Positions 32,301-44,027 of a DNA stretch of 64,000 nt are shown in pieces. The stretch is from positions 4,766,001 to 4,830,000 of the forward strand of contig NC_064226.1 of NCBI RefSeq assembly GCF_023101765.2. Reading direction: 5' to 3'. Numbering within the stretch: the stretch's first letter is position 1; each line of letters begins with the position of its first letter. This DNA comes from Spodoptera frugiperda. Lineage: Eukaryota; Arthropoda; Insecta; Lepidoptera; Noctuidae. The notes under the pieces were generated by a model. It saw nothing but the letters and a program-made list of their open reading frames with translations, was not told the DNA's origin and ran no database searches. Position numbers and translations under genes: made by a program.

Positions 32301-34968
32301 TGATTCTATTAACCACATATAGGCGACTTCACATCAAGCTACACAAAACTAGTATAAACTGACCGTCGAATTTACAGAAAGACCATATAAAGCGAGACCA
32401 TGATAAACTGGTTTTGAATACTTCAATGTGTAGCTGTACATATAAGAGTACATACGTCAGTATCAGAATCACGTTTTGACGACTTCTAGCACACATGGAC
32501 TCGACAATGTATCGGTCACGTCGGGAACCGTTATTTTGTTACTAAGAATACAACTTTATGACCTTGAATTAAGGTTGTGTTTCTAAAAATAGTTTTACAT
32601 GAAGTATTGTGCCTAATTTTGAAACATTCGTTTCTGATGTCCCTGCTAAGATGAAGGAGTTCTTCAGGAAATATTGAATGAAACCTTATTATATCCAATT
32701 TTTGGAAGATCTGAAAAACGACATGGTTTTATTTATGAAACATGATAGAAATTACTAAAATGTGTAAGGAAGGAATTTGCCTAAGTTTCCTTGTTTCCGT
32801 GTACGAAATCATGAGGTTCTGTCGCCAAATTAGATCAAAAAAGGTCAGTTACCCAGAATAGAATGTTTGCAAATTTACATAACTAAATGGAAGTATTCAG
32901 GAAACATATGTATATACTATCTATGCCTACCCCAATATCTTATCAATTTAAACACACATTAAACATGCAAATATTTTCGGAACAAATTGTAAACGGGCAA
33001 CTATTTTGTGATCAAACAATAATGACAAAGTAAGAAAAAACATTGCAGCATCTCTGTTAATTCTTACAGAGATGATAAGATTATTTCCATAAGAAAATCC
33101 AAAGAAGTTCCTCCTTACGTAATGGGCGAGAATTCAGCCAAAAAGCTCAAAATAACGGGTAAAATAACTCCCTGTTTGCTTTAAACGACATGAGCGCCAT
33201 CTATGTAAGACAATTCTTAGATTGGGAACAATAATTTTTACTTACAAAAGCCTTTGTAGTATAACAGAACACGTTTGTCTGTTGTTCGAAAAAAAAAAAC
33301 AACTAAATCTTCTACAACATATATTTAAAATAAGAAAAAACACTGGGAAATCCCTTATAAATCTCTTTACAAGTCAGCAATGAATGGGACTTCTCTTACT
33401 TGATTTTACAGTGAATGTTTTCGCAATTAGATTTTGCTGGGTAACTTTAACACATCAGAGTACTATCATTAAGTGATATTACTTTTACGAGATTAGTGAT
33501 ATACGTCATGTAATATTAATATACGAGTAAATCTTTATATGACTTTGACATGACAAATAAAGTACTTTGTATGGCTTTCATTGTTTGCCAAAGCCACGAG
33601 TTTATTTGTTCTGGATTAAATACTTCAGCCACTGAGTGTACAGGTGATAGATAATGTGTAATATCTATTAATAATAATAAGGAAACATTAATTAGATTCT
33701 GCATATGTACCTAAGTAGGTAGTAAGTGGTTATAAGGCCCTAAAAAGGACACAGGTACAGGGACTTTAGAACTGCATAATTTAGAAGACCCGGGGCTCCC
33801 ATATTATGCTGATGGTAGCCACCAATCTCTTCCATTTTGTCACTTTTATCCCTGATCTCGCTCCAAAAAAGCTAGGTGCTTTTTGAATGTACTGAATAAA
33901 AAGTGTTAGAAACCTGAACCAGTTTCGTAAAGTTTTCCTGTATTTTGACAAATACATTACACAATTCTTACTTGTATTAATTGTATGACTGTGTTCTTTT
34001 ACGGCCATTTTCAATAACCTATCTAATAGAATTTTGACATAAGCTCCATACAAAATGTGTCAAACTTTTATCTCTAGTAAGCAAATCTACAGATAGGTAG
34101 GTTATTGAATTAAGTAGCGTTATCTACTCAACCAGCTAAAATAACACATTAGTACAGACAATAAAACCTGTTGATCAGTTAATTGGAAACAAAAACAATT
34201 CACTCATTAAACACAACACATGTAATCACGAATTCATTTAATTATCTGTTAATGATTACTTTTGTATCACAATTTGTTGCATGTTTTAATCGGTTTTGAT
34301 TCAACAAATATGAAAATAAACAGGTTGCGCTTTACTGACGTGTTTTGGACATTTATCTGGTCTCTAGTGGTTGCAGGTTCTTAAAATGGGATAATTATGT
34401 ATTGTGTCTGTTAAACTGATTAAGAAGAATAGTTTAATGTTTGGAATTTCTATGGTGGATGATACGAGGAAGACTCTAAAAGATGTGAGGATTTTGTGAA
34501 GAAATATGATAAAGAAAAGGTAAGTGTTAGAGGAAGAAAAAGAAGGAACAGTACGTACAATATATAGAGATGAAATTATTTAAAATAATGCTGCAGAAGA
34601 TTACAATATTTTATAAGAAACTTTACTTATATTGACTTTCGTCAGTAGAAAAACTTTTAACACAAAAATGATTAACGATGATAAAATATCAGCATGTTAT
34701 GAAGAATGGCCTAATCACAAAAAAAATACTATTAATACCAATATCAACACGAATGCAATAAAGATAAATATATTATTATGATTTCATTTTATCTACTCAA
34801 AGATGTACTACGTATATGTGAACTATCAATAGATATTGATTTGCAAAATGCATGTGAATGGTCTAATTGGAATAAATGCTTTGACTTTGAGGTGCGGTTA
34901 CAATTTCACGTTTATGGGCATTAACACAAGGTCCTATGGAATACATTTGAACTTTGGTCATTTATAAC
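32301..34968. other. No gene recognised
   Basis: AT-rich. Near 34470-34580 short frames with E/K/R-rich composition precede an AAAAG|GTAAGTG donor-like site, but stops interrupt them in every frame; probably old transposon DNA. Confidence 0.45.
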
Positions 34969-35040
34969 TAGCCTCATTGGTCGAGGTCTCAGTACCCAGG
35001 TCGGGCAAAATATTATTGGGATTTTTAACAGTTATAATTG
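34969..35040 (+). mobile_element. SINE family F, 5' part with deletion (copy 3)
   Basis: GCCTCATTGGTCGAG is a tRNA-type head with an A-box. It then runs directly into GGTCGGGCAAAATATTATTG, skipping the B-box region. Confidence 0.6.
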
Positions 35041-36254
35041 TACCGTTTGGAATATTGCTGGCAGCCTATGTGTTTTCAAATTCGGCCTTATCTAGTTATT
35101 TAAGAGATTGACATGTAAAAGTGTTATCGTGTAACCAATTTCCCTCTTCTTCATCATATCTGAATACGTAACTGACGAATTATTTCTGAAAATACAATTC
35201 AGATTATCTGTTACGTCCGCCATATGCGATTATGCACCACTATCTTTAACTTTAATTTGTTTTCCTTTCAATCAAATGAGTTACAATAATGTTTCCTAGT
35301 ACAATAAGTATTAGAAAGTACGAGTAAATAATATCGGTCCACAGAGGATTTGCAAAAATAAGCGACTTTAATCTGACTGACTTACCAGCACCAATGTATA
35401 CACTTCAATCTTTTAATTTAGTTTTTACGAAGACTTCTTCTTCTTATGGTACCACATCATTCCTGAAGGTTGGTCTTCAACTTCTTAAATAGGCCCTTGT
35501 CATTCGTCAGGTGGACAAATTGTTCGACAGTGTCGATACCGGTCCATTCTCGGATACGTTATGAACGATACATTGACGACACAACTTTTTTTTTCTACGG
35601 AGCCTATATGAACAAAAAAATATCCCATCAAAGAGTCAAGCGAAGTGATTTCTGCTGCTTGCACACTGCGTGTCCATTGATAATAAACTTGTTTCTTATA
35701 ACATGGAGCTAATTACATAACGGTAGAAGAACTACGTATCGATAACCACTGCACCTAATACTTCAGGGAAAAACATTTGTGATTAATGTTGTATAATATT
35801 GGTTTCTATATCGATAAGAACGTTCAAAGAATCTTTATCTTTTATATAATCTTTCGAAAATATATCTTTATCCAGTATTGTGAGTGATAACAGTATATAA
35901 TTGTTTATTTTAATGCGCATAGCAATAGGATCAGATTAACAGCTTATGGGATTAACTTAGCTACGTACCGATAAGTCATCGATCAAAATGAAAGATTATA
36001 TTTAATCCATCTTTTTGTTATATTGAAATCCTTGGATTATTTTATTAGCTACTAGGCTTAAGATTGTCTTTTTTATGATAAAAAAACATTTATTGAAGAC
36101 GTGAAATGATTTACGTATACGTTACGTTTTTTGTTTTTGTCTTATGAGTTATCAGTACCTAAGATTATGACGTAAGGCTTTGGGGAAGGCTTAAGTTTAG
36201 CAGTTGACGTCTTGTTGTTAACGCACGTATCCTTTACATCGGTAAAGGATACTT
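35041..36254. other. No gene recognised
   Basis: AT-rich DNA; 36242-36254 is the left target duplication of the next SINE. Confidence 0.5.
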
Positions 36255-36399
36255 TTTTATTGAGAGCGGGGAAAATCGTCCAATGACTTCTCCCGCCTTG
36301 AGCGAAGCGAGAGGGAGTGTCAAATTCTTACTGGCTAATAAGTACCCGTTCCTACTCCTGCATTTCAAGCCGGAGCCCCGGTAAGCACTCCGCAGCGAT
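36255..36399 (-). mobile_element. SINE family A, copy 7, with 13-bp target-site duplication
   Basis: GTAAAGGATACTT at 36242-36254 and 36400-36412 are identical. The exactness of the duplication suggests a fairly young insertion, although the body has several changes (for example CATTTCAAGCCGG for CTTTTCGAGCCGG). Confidence 0.85.
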
Positions 36400-36507
36400 G
36401 TAAAGGATACTTAGGATAAAGAAGTAATTCATCGATTGGCCAGTCTGAGAAGATTTTAGATTCTTCTACATCTTTTAGAGCACATGGGTTAGTCAAAAAG
36501 ATCAGTA

Positions 36508-36659
36508 CCCTTAGTACGAGTTTGCTTTACGTTGAACCAAAATGAAATGAGAGCGCGTTCTGCGCTCTGATTGGCTGGCTGGAATAAACTAACCAATTAG
36601 AGCGCCGTACGCGCTTTTGTGTCAATCTCGTTTAACGTAAAACAAATTCGTACTAAGGC
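36508..36659. mobile_element. Tc1/mariner-type MITE, family C, copy 2
   Basis: Starts TA|CCCTTAGTACGAGTTTG and ends CGTACTAAGGC. The internal GCTCTGATTGG and CCAATTAGAGC inverted pair is the same as in copy 1 at 26270-26383, but the arms are longer (152 against 114 bp), so copy 1 is an internal-deletion form. The right-hand TA is mutated to TT. Confidence 0.75.
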
Positions 36660-39299
36660 TTCTGTTCGTTTGTCACATTTCATTTCATGGTAACTGTTGA
36701 TCTAATATTGGTGATTTTGGTCACAGTGCTAACCTTTATGTCTATGTTTTCCCCGTTATAACCCTGCATACATGTAAATACGAATATAGTAAAAACAAAG
36801 ATTCATCCTTCTAATTAAATTAGTACGATATATTTGCATATAATTTCGTTGGTGCCAAGAAAACATTACTGTGACAATAGTTTCTCAAACATCATCTTAA
36901 TAGAACATTACATAATTGATTTTGTACATAATCATCACGTGTAAAATGACGTTTCAAATCCTAAGAAAACCACTGAAAATGCCTTTTCACACTCCCAAAA
37001 GCTAACTTGATCTTTAGGATCATTGTGTTAAGGTTTAATTTCGAATGCAACCTTGTTACCTATCTGCAAATTAGATATTGATTAAATTAATGAATAGAAC
37101 CCGTTACAATTATTTAAAGACTTCTATTGCTCTTATTTTAAGATCCAAATTCCATTGTTTCTTAACATTTGAGCTGCAAATTAGTTTCAAAAATGATAAA
37201 CCGTTACAAATTATCGCACTGACTTTTATTACGAACAAAATAAAGTTCAAAATCGAATGTTTATTATATTTTAAGTAGTAAGTAACTGGTGTTGATTTTA
37301 TTCGAAACTGGGGACTAGAACCTGCTAAAAAGATAGAAGTCTTCAATTGATATGTTGACTGACAACATTTGGACAGGTTATTGACTATTCGCGTCATGAC
37401 ACGACGTATGTTCCAAGGTTGAGACATCATGACGAGTGACTCACTGACGAATGACATGCGGCAAAATTATTTGTTACTGTCCCGTGTGCAAGGCCATTTT
37501 TGGTGACATTTCTGTAACGTAACGGGTTAGTTTAGTTACATGTGAGAGATATCTCTAGTTTTGCACACGTCTATAGAATTTAGTTAATAGGTATTCTAAT
37601 ATTGTAATATGTAAGATATATTAAAAAAAAAATTGCTGTGGTTACTCGATTAGTTTCAGGTCGCGACCGGGGCCCATAATCATAACAAACATGCACGGCG
37701 GTCAACGCGGTGAACATCGCGCAGCAACGCTACTTTGTAGGTAAGCAATATTAGATAAATTAATTTAATATGTTTCATAATATCCCATGATATGTCAAAC
37801 AGTACCTTATTAGGCATTTAAGTTAATTAATCTTCTGAAAAAATCATAGATGAAACACGTGTTATTATTTAAAAGAAAATTTCGAACCGGGGACAAACCC
37901 AGAAACATCTTTTTGAAGTCATTTCTGCGAGACCACCAACAACTCAGTAATAAAATTTTAGTACTACCCCCCATTTTGTACTAAATTGTTTAATAACACG
38001 GCTACTTACCTCAAAAACTACCTCTAATAAAGGCTAATTCATATTTTATTCAAAACAATTAAAATAATAAAATCAACACAATGACGAAGCCTTATTAGCA
38101 AGATTTCAATTGTCTACAAATAAATTGTTATTGTTCGAGTTTTCGCGTAACACCAGTTTCCACCAATCAGTAACGTCGATGTTCCTTAAATTTTTTTTTA
38201 ATCTTTATTTTTCTTGGGATAATCCCGTTAAACAGCATCCCATTGTTTTGTCTACCGCAGACAAAGAGCACTGGTCAAGACAATGCAATACCTGTATTGT
38301 CCGACCTATGACGATACTATTATCCCTCATTGTATCACTAGTTTTTGTGTCCAACAGCTGATCTCCAAAACAAAAACAAAATGTGTTTGTTTTGCCAAAA
38401 AAATGTAAATAAACAAATTATAATCCGGTTTACAGATTGCTGATCCTTCGAAATTAGTTTGCAAAAATGTGCTTATCCATATTCCAATGAGAATTGGTGC
38501 TGTTTTTCATAAGTTAAATATTTTTGGAGATAATTTTCGTCCGGAAAATCGTCTCAATCAATTTCTTCAAAGTATAAGAATTAACTAAAAATAAAACATT
38601 AACCGCGCTTTAGACGATAATTCGATAGGTATCTCACCCACCTCCTACATTTATTTATGAACGATAATAGCAGGCCAATTACAAAGCAGCCATAACTCAC
38701 TACAGCAAATGATCATCTCTACTTATCAACATTAAACGTTTAAAAAGCTTCGTCGTTAAAACATCCGAAATTAAGAAAAATTAACCTTTCCCGGAAGGTA
38801 ATAATGGCCACGTACAAAATTATGTGGAGCCGTGACAATTTTTTTCTTACATCCCAAAAGGCGGGAAGCCGCTGTGATTTATATAATGAATAAAAATGCT
38901 TCCTAGCGCGCTCACCGCCATTTTACAAGGATACTGCAATTAACCACAATGATAGCTTTTCAAATTACTACGTTATTACATTGATGACTCCATAATTTAC
39001 ACCCTGCATTACCTTCGATCGACTAGATAAATCAAAGAGGTAGACAGATAACAAACCAGTGATATCGAACATTAAACAACAGCAGGAATGATGTTCAAAC
39101 AAATAAAACGAGTAGCTCTCAATAATACGTAATCTAATCAAGATAGCGGCAACACCCCTCAACAACAAATTAGCCGTCACACGAAGCAATCTGTGAATTA
39201 CAAGTGTAAATAATCCAGAGGACGCCCAACCACCACCGTGGGCCGGGCTTGGGTAGAAAAAAAAAACTCGTTAAAATAGCGGCTTAAAAAAGAAAAGCG
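36660..39299. other. No gene or repeat recognised; upstream of the plus-strand gene
   Basis: Unique, AT-rich. An AP-1-type TGACTCA near 37437 and a GCCATTTTAC motif near 38918 are single sites of unknown meaning. A 115-codon minus-strand frame (37110-37457) lacks protein features. Confidence 0.5.
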
Positions 39300-39442
39300 C
39301 TGAAACGGGAAGGCTCGGGTGGTATCGGTTTTTCTCGACGCGGGCGGTTCGCTGGGCGGGGCTCCAGCGGCAGTCGCGCGCCGCCGGCCGGCCCGTTCGT
39401 ACGTGTCGCAGCTTCATTGTCTGCCTGTCCCGCACCGTGCAC
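39300..39442 (+). promoter_or_regulatory. GC-rich core promoter of the plus-strand gene
   Basis: A sharp GC peak contains the GC-box GGGCGGGGC (about 39353-39361) and CGCGCGCCGCCGGCCGGCCC. It is followed by a TTCATTGT initiator-like element near 39413. The start codon of a spliced coding exon lies about 80 bp further on. No TATA box at the expected distance. Consistent with a TATA-less promoter of a broadly or developmentally regulated gene. Confidence 0.6.
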
Positions 39443-39480
39443 ATGTTGTGAGAATTTTCGGCATGTTGATGTCGTCGTGA
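39443..39480 (+). promoter_or_regulatory. Two minimal upstream ORFs in the 5' leader
   Basis: ATG-TTG-TGA at 39443-39451 and ATG-TTG-ATG-TCG-TCG-TGA at 39463-39480 lie just upstream of the main start codon at 39490. The second ends nine bases before it, in frame, so the main ORF cannot extend further 5'. Such short leaders commonly reduce translation of the main frame; regulation is inferred. Confidence 0.6.
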
Positions 39481-39489
39481 ATTAACAAG

Positions 39490-39579
39490 ATGGACTTTCA
39501 GAGTGCAATGGAGACGTTTGCTGAGGCGTGGGCTGCAGCCAACAACGTCAAGACGGAAGCTCCTACTGATTTAGCTCAG
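39490..39579 (+). CDS. First coding exon of an unidentified plus-strand gene
   Basis: ATG at 39490 has a good context (A at -3, G at +4) and an in-frame stop just upstream. The frame runs 30 codons, beginning MDFQSAMETFAEAWAAANN and ending TDLAQ, to CAG|GTTAGT, an acceptable donor, leaving the exon in phase 0. Read-through would end after about ten more codons. The exon sits at the edge of the GC-rich promoter peak, as expected for a first exon. The peptide is acidic and helix-prone with an EAW core, typical of N-termini of transcription regulators, but I do not recognise the family. No later exon is identified in the remaining 24 kb, implying a very long first intron. Confidence 0.7.
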
Positions 39580-39680
39580 GTTAGTGATAAATTAATATTT
39601 TTGAGTAGGTAATTTTGAAATATTTAACAAACGAATGACAGGTCAATATGTAAACTTTTTTATTTTCTATTTAATTAAAG

Positions 39681-40860
39681 TGATATGTACGGATATTTTT
39701 AGACATATTAATTAATTGATTCACCAATAAAGATAGGGTATAAACGGATAAAACTTGAAACGGTCAAAAAAGTTTCGCAAGTTGCGCTAAAACTTATATA
39801 ATATTTTTAAGTGTTATAGAAAAAATAAATAAAAATAATAACAATCGTATTACATATGAAAATACTAATTTTAACAAAGATAATAATAAAGCTACTGATG
39901 AAGTTAATTGTAAAGGATGAGATGTTAAAAAATTTACAGAATGATATGTTTCTAAAGATTTAGATTATAATCTTGATATATCCAAAATTGACGATCTATC
40001 TATGCAAAAAATGACAGATTTAGTACAAACGGTGCAATTATAATAAAAATAAACAACAGACATACTAAACTAGACTAAAAAAAATCTAATAAAGGTGAAT
40101 CAGTGTTCCTAGCATTCCTAATTGACGCTTAGACAATAAGCCAAGTTCATCTAGATAACAAATATTCATTAGCATTGAAAATGAAGCCGCTGCTATATAC
40201 TTGCATATATGTACTGAGACAATAGATACTGAGCCGATATTTTCAGCAAGGCCGTATAAGGAACCATTTATATTAGAATAGATAAATTATACATCTCCGC
40301 TAAACTAAACACCTTTGCGTCAAAAGTAATTCAACTAAAAAATTATCACCAAAGAAAGGAAAGAGAGATAATAAAAGAGAGAGACGGAAGTATTGAAGAG
40401 TAAAAACAGCAGGTAATGTCATATTGCGTTACATTTGTTTAAGAAGATGATGTTAATGATTGAAGAAGTATTAAAGAAGATGAAAAGGTTGATGTTGATT
40501 TTAAAGAAGTTAAGAATAAAGTATTTTCTGTTATTTGTAATTAATATGACAAGAAAAGAAAAAATAGTAGTGTTAAAGATTACAGTATTATAATAAGCGA
40601 TATAAAATGAATATGAATGTTTCTGTCCGTTTTTAAAAACCCGGATGAAAGTAAGGAAAAAAGTATTGGAAAGATTTTTTATACAAGTGCAATGGAATCA
40701 GAAAATTATCTTTAGGCTAGTAATGTATTGAATAAAAAATCATATTAATAGTATAATCGGAGATAATTGCAAATATGTAGAAGAAGGGGAATTTATTGTT
40801 ATTGATAAAAAAAACGTTATCGTTTATGAGATTTCTTTACTACCGTGTTTAACTTTAACC
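39681..40860 (+). pseudogene. AT-rich tract resembling decayed coding DNA, origin unknown
   Basis: One frame (39681-40043) has a single TAA (39741-39743) in 121 codons, although the local base composition (by hand about A 46%, T 33%, G 12%, C 8%) predicts about ten TAA/TAG. The same frame holds five TGA codons (39681, 39717, 39756, 39918, 39942). Protein-like, stop-poor stretches continue on the same strand, shifting frame, at about 40096-40280, 40263-40745 (TGA at 40461, 40608, 40614; TAA at 40401, 40440 and 40542; TAG at 40713) and 40750-40860. Predicted residues are rich in K, D, E, N and I. This could be decayed transferred or viral-type coding sequence whose donor read UGA as tryptophan, or purine-skewed DNA that avoids stops by chance. 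No family recognised. Confidence 0.3.
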
Positions 40861-41205
40861 TAAAGCTCTCGCTGTGATAAAACCCGTCCTTCTTTTTTTC
40901 CACTTTTATGGATTTCTGATAATAATTGACGTGATGTTGTCCACACAGAAACGTCATTAAATTTTTTGTTATTAAAATTAGTTTGTTTGCTGATAACAGC
41001 AATTTATGTAAGTTTTATAATGACGATGCTAGAGTTTGGACTCTATTTCTTTGTGATAAGGGAGGTTTTCAACTGTCGTTTCGTATGAATGAGCATTGGT
41101 CGTGTCGGATGTAACGTTGTCTGGACTAAAGCCACAGTTCCTTTTGAAGGGACCCATTGATTTACAGTTTATCGGAATTTCGTCTGGTTTATGCGTGAAA
41201 TCCAT
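40860..41205 (-). other. Two adjacent hydrophilic open frames, unidentified
   Basis: On the minus strand an ATG at 41205 opens 58 codons to a stop at 41029. A second frame, shifted, is open from about 41003 to 40860 (48 codons). Both predict charged, proline- and serine-containing sequence, unlike random AT-rich DNA. They overlap the end of the plus-strand tract. Which strand, if either, was coding cannot be settled by eye. Confidence 0.2.
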
Positions 41206-43116
41206 ACAAATGATGTGCGATATTCGTAATTAGTGCATGCTGCAGTTTTCGAAAGTACCTACGTAATTATTCATCGATTTCCGGATCAAGTAATTTTTAT
41301 TGAAAAGAGAATACTAGGTTTTGGTTTGAAATATTTTTCGCAGACCAAGAAAAATTAAAACACAAAAAGCAGAATTTAATATTAATAAAGAAGAATGGTG
41401 AAGAAGTGTTTATCACATAACTAACTTCCATTATTCTATCTCAAATCAAATGTTCAAATATTGATAGAAGAATTAAAAAGGATTTAATGGGTTCACAGGT
41501 TAGTTTAAACGATGAGATAAGCAAACACAGTTAGCGTTATTGTAATCTTAAAGCCGTTAAACTGAACTACGTAATTATAGACTATAAAGTACTTGTGGCC
41601 GTTGTCTGCCAACACTGACTGACTGGCTACCATGTCGAAGGCCTTTTTAAATAGCCCATAATTACCACAATTGTAATTAAAATCAACAATGATCTGTAAG
41701 ATATTTTTCTAATCGATGCCAGTACTGGTATTCTAATCAGCAGGACTTGTTTGACAAATTATCATCAGTTTTTATTCGATGAAGAAATTGAAACAAGTCA
41801 ACATTGCTAATTTAAAACTCATTACTTCGCTTCTGGTCACGGGGAAATCAATTAATAATCCGTAAACTTACAAGTATTAGAAAATATTATACGTAAAAAC
41901 TTACAGGTGTTTGGGACGAAAGTTTTTATTAAATTTTCTATTGGTTGGTTTCTTGGTTTTTGAGGTGACGAAGAATAAAATGTGTTTTTTTCATTGCGGT
42001 CAGGTTAATGATAACCTAAATAATGCACGGGTACCTATGGTACAATTTGTTGCGATTAAAAAACAATTGATTTATTCCGTGATGAAAATTAATGACATGG
42101 ATGAAAAACTTTCTTTAATAGATCAGTTTAGGTAAACAATGAAACTGATCTGCAAGCAAAACATCGTCTGATGAGAAAATTCACCTTCTTTGTATACAAT
42201 TGAATATTAAAATTATCGATTCAGAATTTCTTGACTAAATAGCCAATTACAATCTGTAGTCGCATTAATTGGAATTACTTTCCTTCAACTCGCAGACGTA
42301 ATACGGCGATAATCTAACAAATTCTAATAATTTTCAAGGCATATGATTAGCTTGAGAAGAGTGCCATGTGTATTGATAATTATATTTTGAAAAAACAAAC
42401 TGTTTTAGACGTCTTCTGGGACATGGTCTTTTGAATCAACATCTTCGTCTTTTTAGTCTTTTCTGTTTAGTAGACTTTATAAATTTTGTATCAATATTCC
42501 TTTTGTATCCAATTTACATTTAAACTTCTACCCTTTGCTGTCTACTAGAACTAAGGTGTCCGTCGCGCGCTTCAGCCATCAGGCAAGGGTGCTGGTTTAG
42601 GAAAACAAACACAGTTTTTCCTTTTCCTCAACTTAATCTTCTTCAATCCTTCTTTTGGTACAAAAAACAGATTTTTTGTCTTTTCCACAGATTTTGGAGT
42701 TCAGTCTGAGTTTCCAATTAATGGTTATAAAGTTGATGTCTATAAAGCGGTATCAATAATTTCAATTGTGGTGATGTGGCGATAGAGATAGCTATCCGTA
42801 GCCTTCGGAATAAAACGGATCTGACTCAGTGCTCATTCTATTCTCAAAAAGATTATCTTCGGACAATAATAGGTATAATCTTATATTATAAGCATTTTTT
42901 GCGTCTCCAACTTCTCATTTACACCACGAATGCGGTATTCAGGTGACAATAACTACTGGTATTAATGTACTTCTGGTTTTTATCGCCACTTCTGCAGAAT
43001 TTAAAGCACTTAAATTGATAATGTTGTTTCTAGGAACAATCGACGTATGAAATGATTAAATTATAAACGAGTTTTAACTGTGTTAATACCGCTGTTTGTA
43101 CCATTTCTGCTGATAT
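41206..43116. other. Intronic DNA, no feature recognised
   Basis: Within the inferred long intron of the plus-strand gene. Mostly AT-rich, with one GC-rich patch near 42560-42600. Confidence 0.45.
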
Positions 43117-43176
43117 TGGGAAGGGTGGACTTGGTCTCCAGCAGTGGATGAAAGTGCAAGCTGATGATGATGAAGA
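43117..43176 (+). mobile_element. Non-LTR retrotransposon (LINE) 3' end
   Basis: GGGTGGACTTGGTCTCCAGC, AGTGGATGAAAGTGCA and a closing GCTGATGATGATGAA match the terminal sequence and (TGA)n tail of lepidopteran LINEs. No ORF remains. Confidence 0.6.
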
Positions 43177-44006
43177 CCTGTATAAGGCATTGAATGTATT
43201 TGTGATAGCTCACCTAAAATAATTCTGTTCAATGACAAATAGATTAATTGAGGATTATTTTGGACAGCTAATCCATAACGGCATTATTGTAAAGGGGTTA
43301 AGATGATAACATCGTAATCACAACTTCTGTCAATTCCTAGAAACGGAGATTTAGTTAAATCATTTAATCAGCCTTCTTGGTATACCTACAGCAATGACCT
43401 CATTTTTATTGCGTATCCTTCCCGATAACTTATTGTTTCTATTGAAAGATTGGCACTAATGTGCCACGGGGAATACCAGATTATTGGGACATATTATAGT
43501 TTTATATGATTGCGACTGATTAATATGTAATCAAAAGCGATTATCAAGCTAAACGCGGAGTGCATATTATTGCTCCGTATTATATCTAACAGCTAACTCA
43601 ACAAATAAATTGCAGTGTTGATGGACACAATGTACTACAGTTATCAATATTCCATCATTATCTTTCAATCTAGACTGATTATAGTTACTTACAACAATTT
43701 AAGTATGAAACTCATTGGCAAAATGGATTTTCTGCGGTTAATGTTACGTAACTAGACTACACTAACTTCCCATTTTTAAGGAATCTTGATCTATTTAATA
43801 CTCATTAGTTGGCTATTTGAAATCTGTCGTTAGCTGTCAGTTGTGCATTAATGTTATTGAGTTGTGTACTTCTGTCGCGCTAACACGTGCCCCACACTGC
43901 ATTATTCGGTTTCATTATCGCGATTTTGTTCTTTTGACTAAAGTCATGGTGATATTGTGTATCCGTGTAATTTGATGTCTGTCTGTGTGTCGCCGCATAC
44001 AAAACG
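43177..44006. other. Intronic DNA; possible alternative promoter near its end
   Basis: A TCAGT initiator-like site lies near 43837, about 170 bp before the candidate start codon at 44007. A short upstream ORF lies at about 43945-43976. Confidence 0.3.
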
Positions 44007-44027
44007 ATGTATTACACTTTGAACAGG
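44007..44027 (+). CDS. Candidate alternative first coding exon
   Basis: ATG at 44007 opens the 7-codon frame MYYTLNR, which runs into AGG|GTAAGT, a perfect consensus donor. An in-frame TAA lies 36 bases upstream, so translation could only start here. The exon ends in phase 0, as does the exon at 39490-39579, so both could splice to the same second exon, giving protein isoforms with different N-termini. The peptide is too short to judge, and the call rests on the splice donor and phase agreement. Confidence 0.3.

Noticed and set aside
34470..34600. E/K/R-rich short frames before AAAAG|GTAAGTG
   Set aside because: Interrupted by stops in all frames; more likely remains of a transposon than an exon.
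37110..37457. 115-codon minus-strand frame
   Set aside because: No motif or splice sites; composition of random AT-rich DNA.
39681..40043. Nuclear copy of mitochondrial DNA as an explanation for the in-frame TGA codons
   Set aside because: Predicted residues are lysine-, aspartate- and glutamate-rich and hydrophilic, unlike insect mitochondrial proteins.
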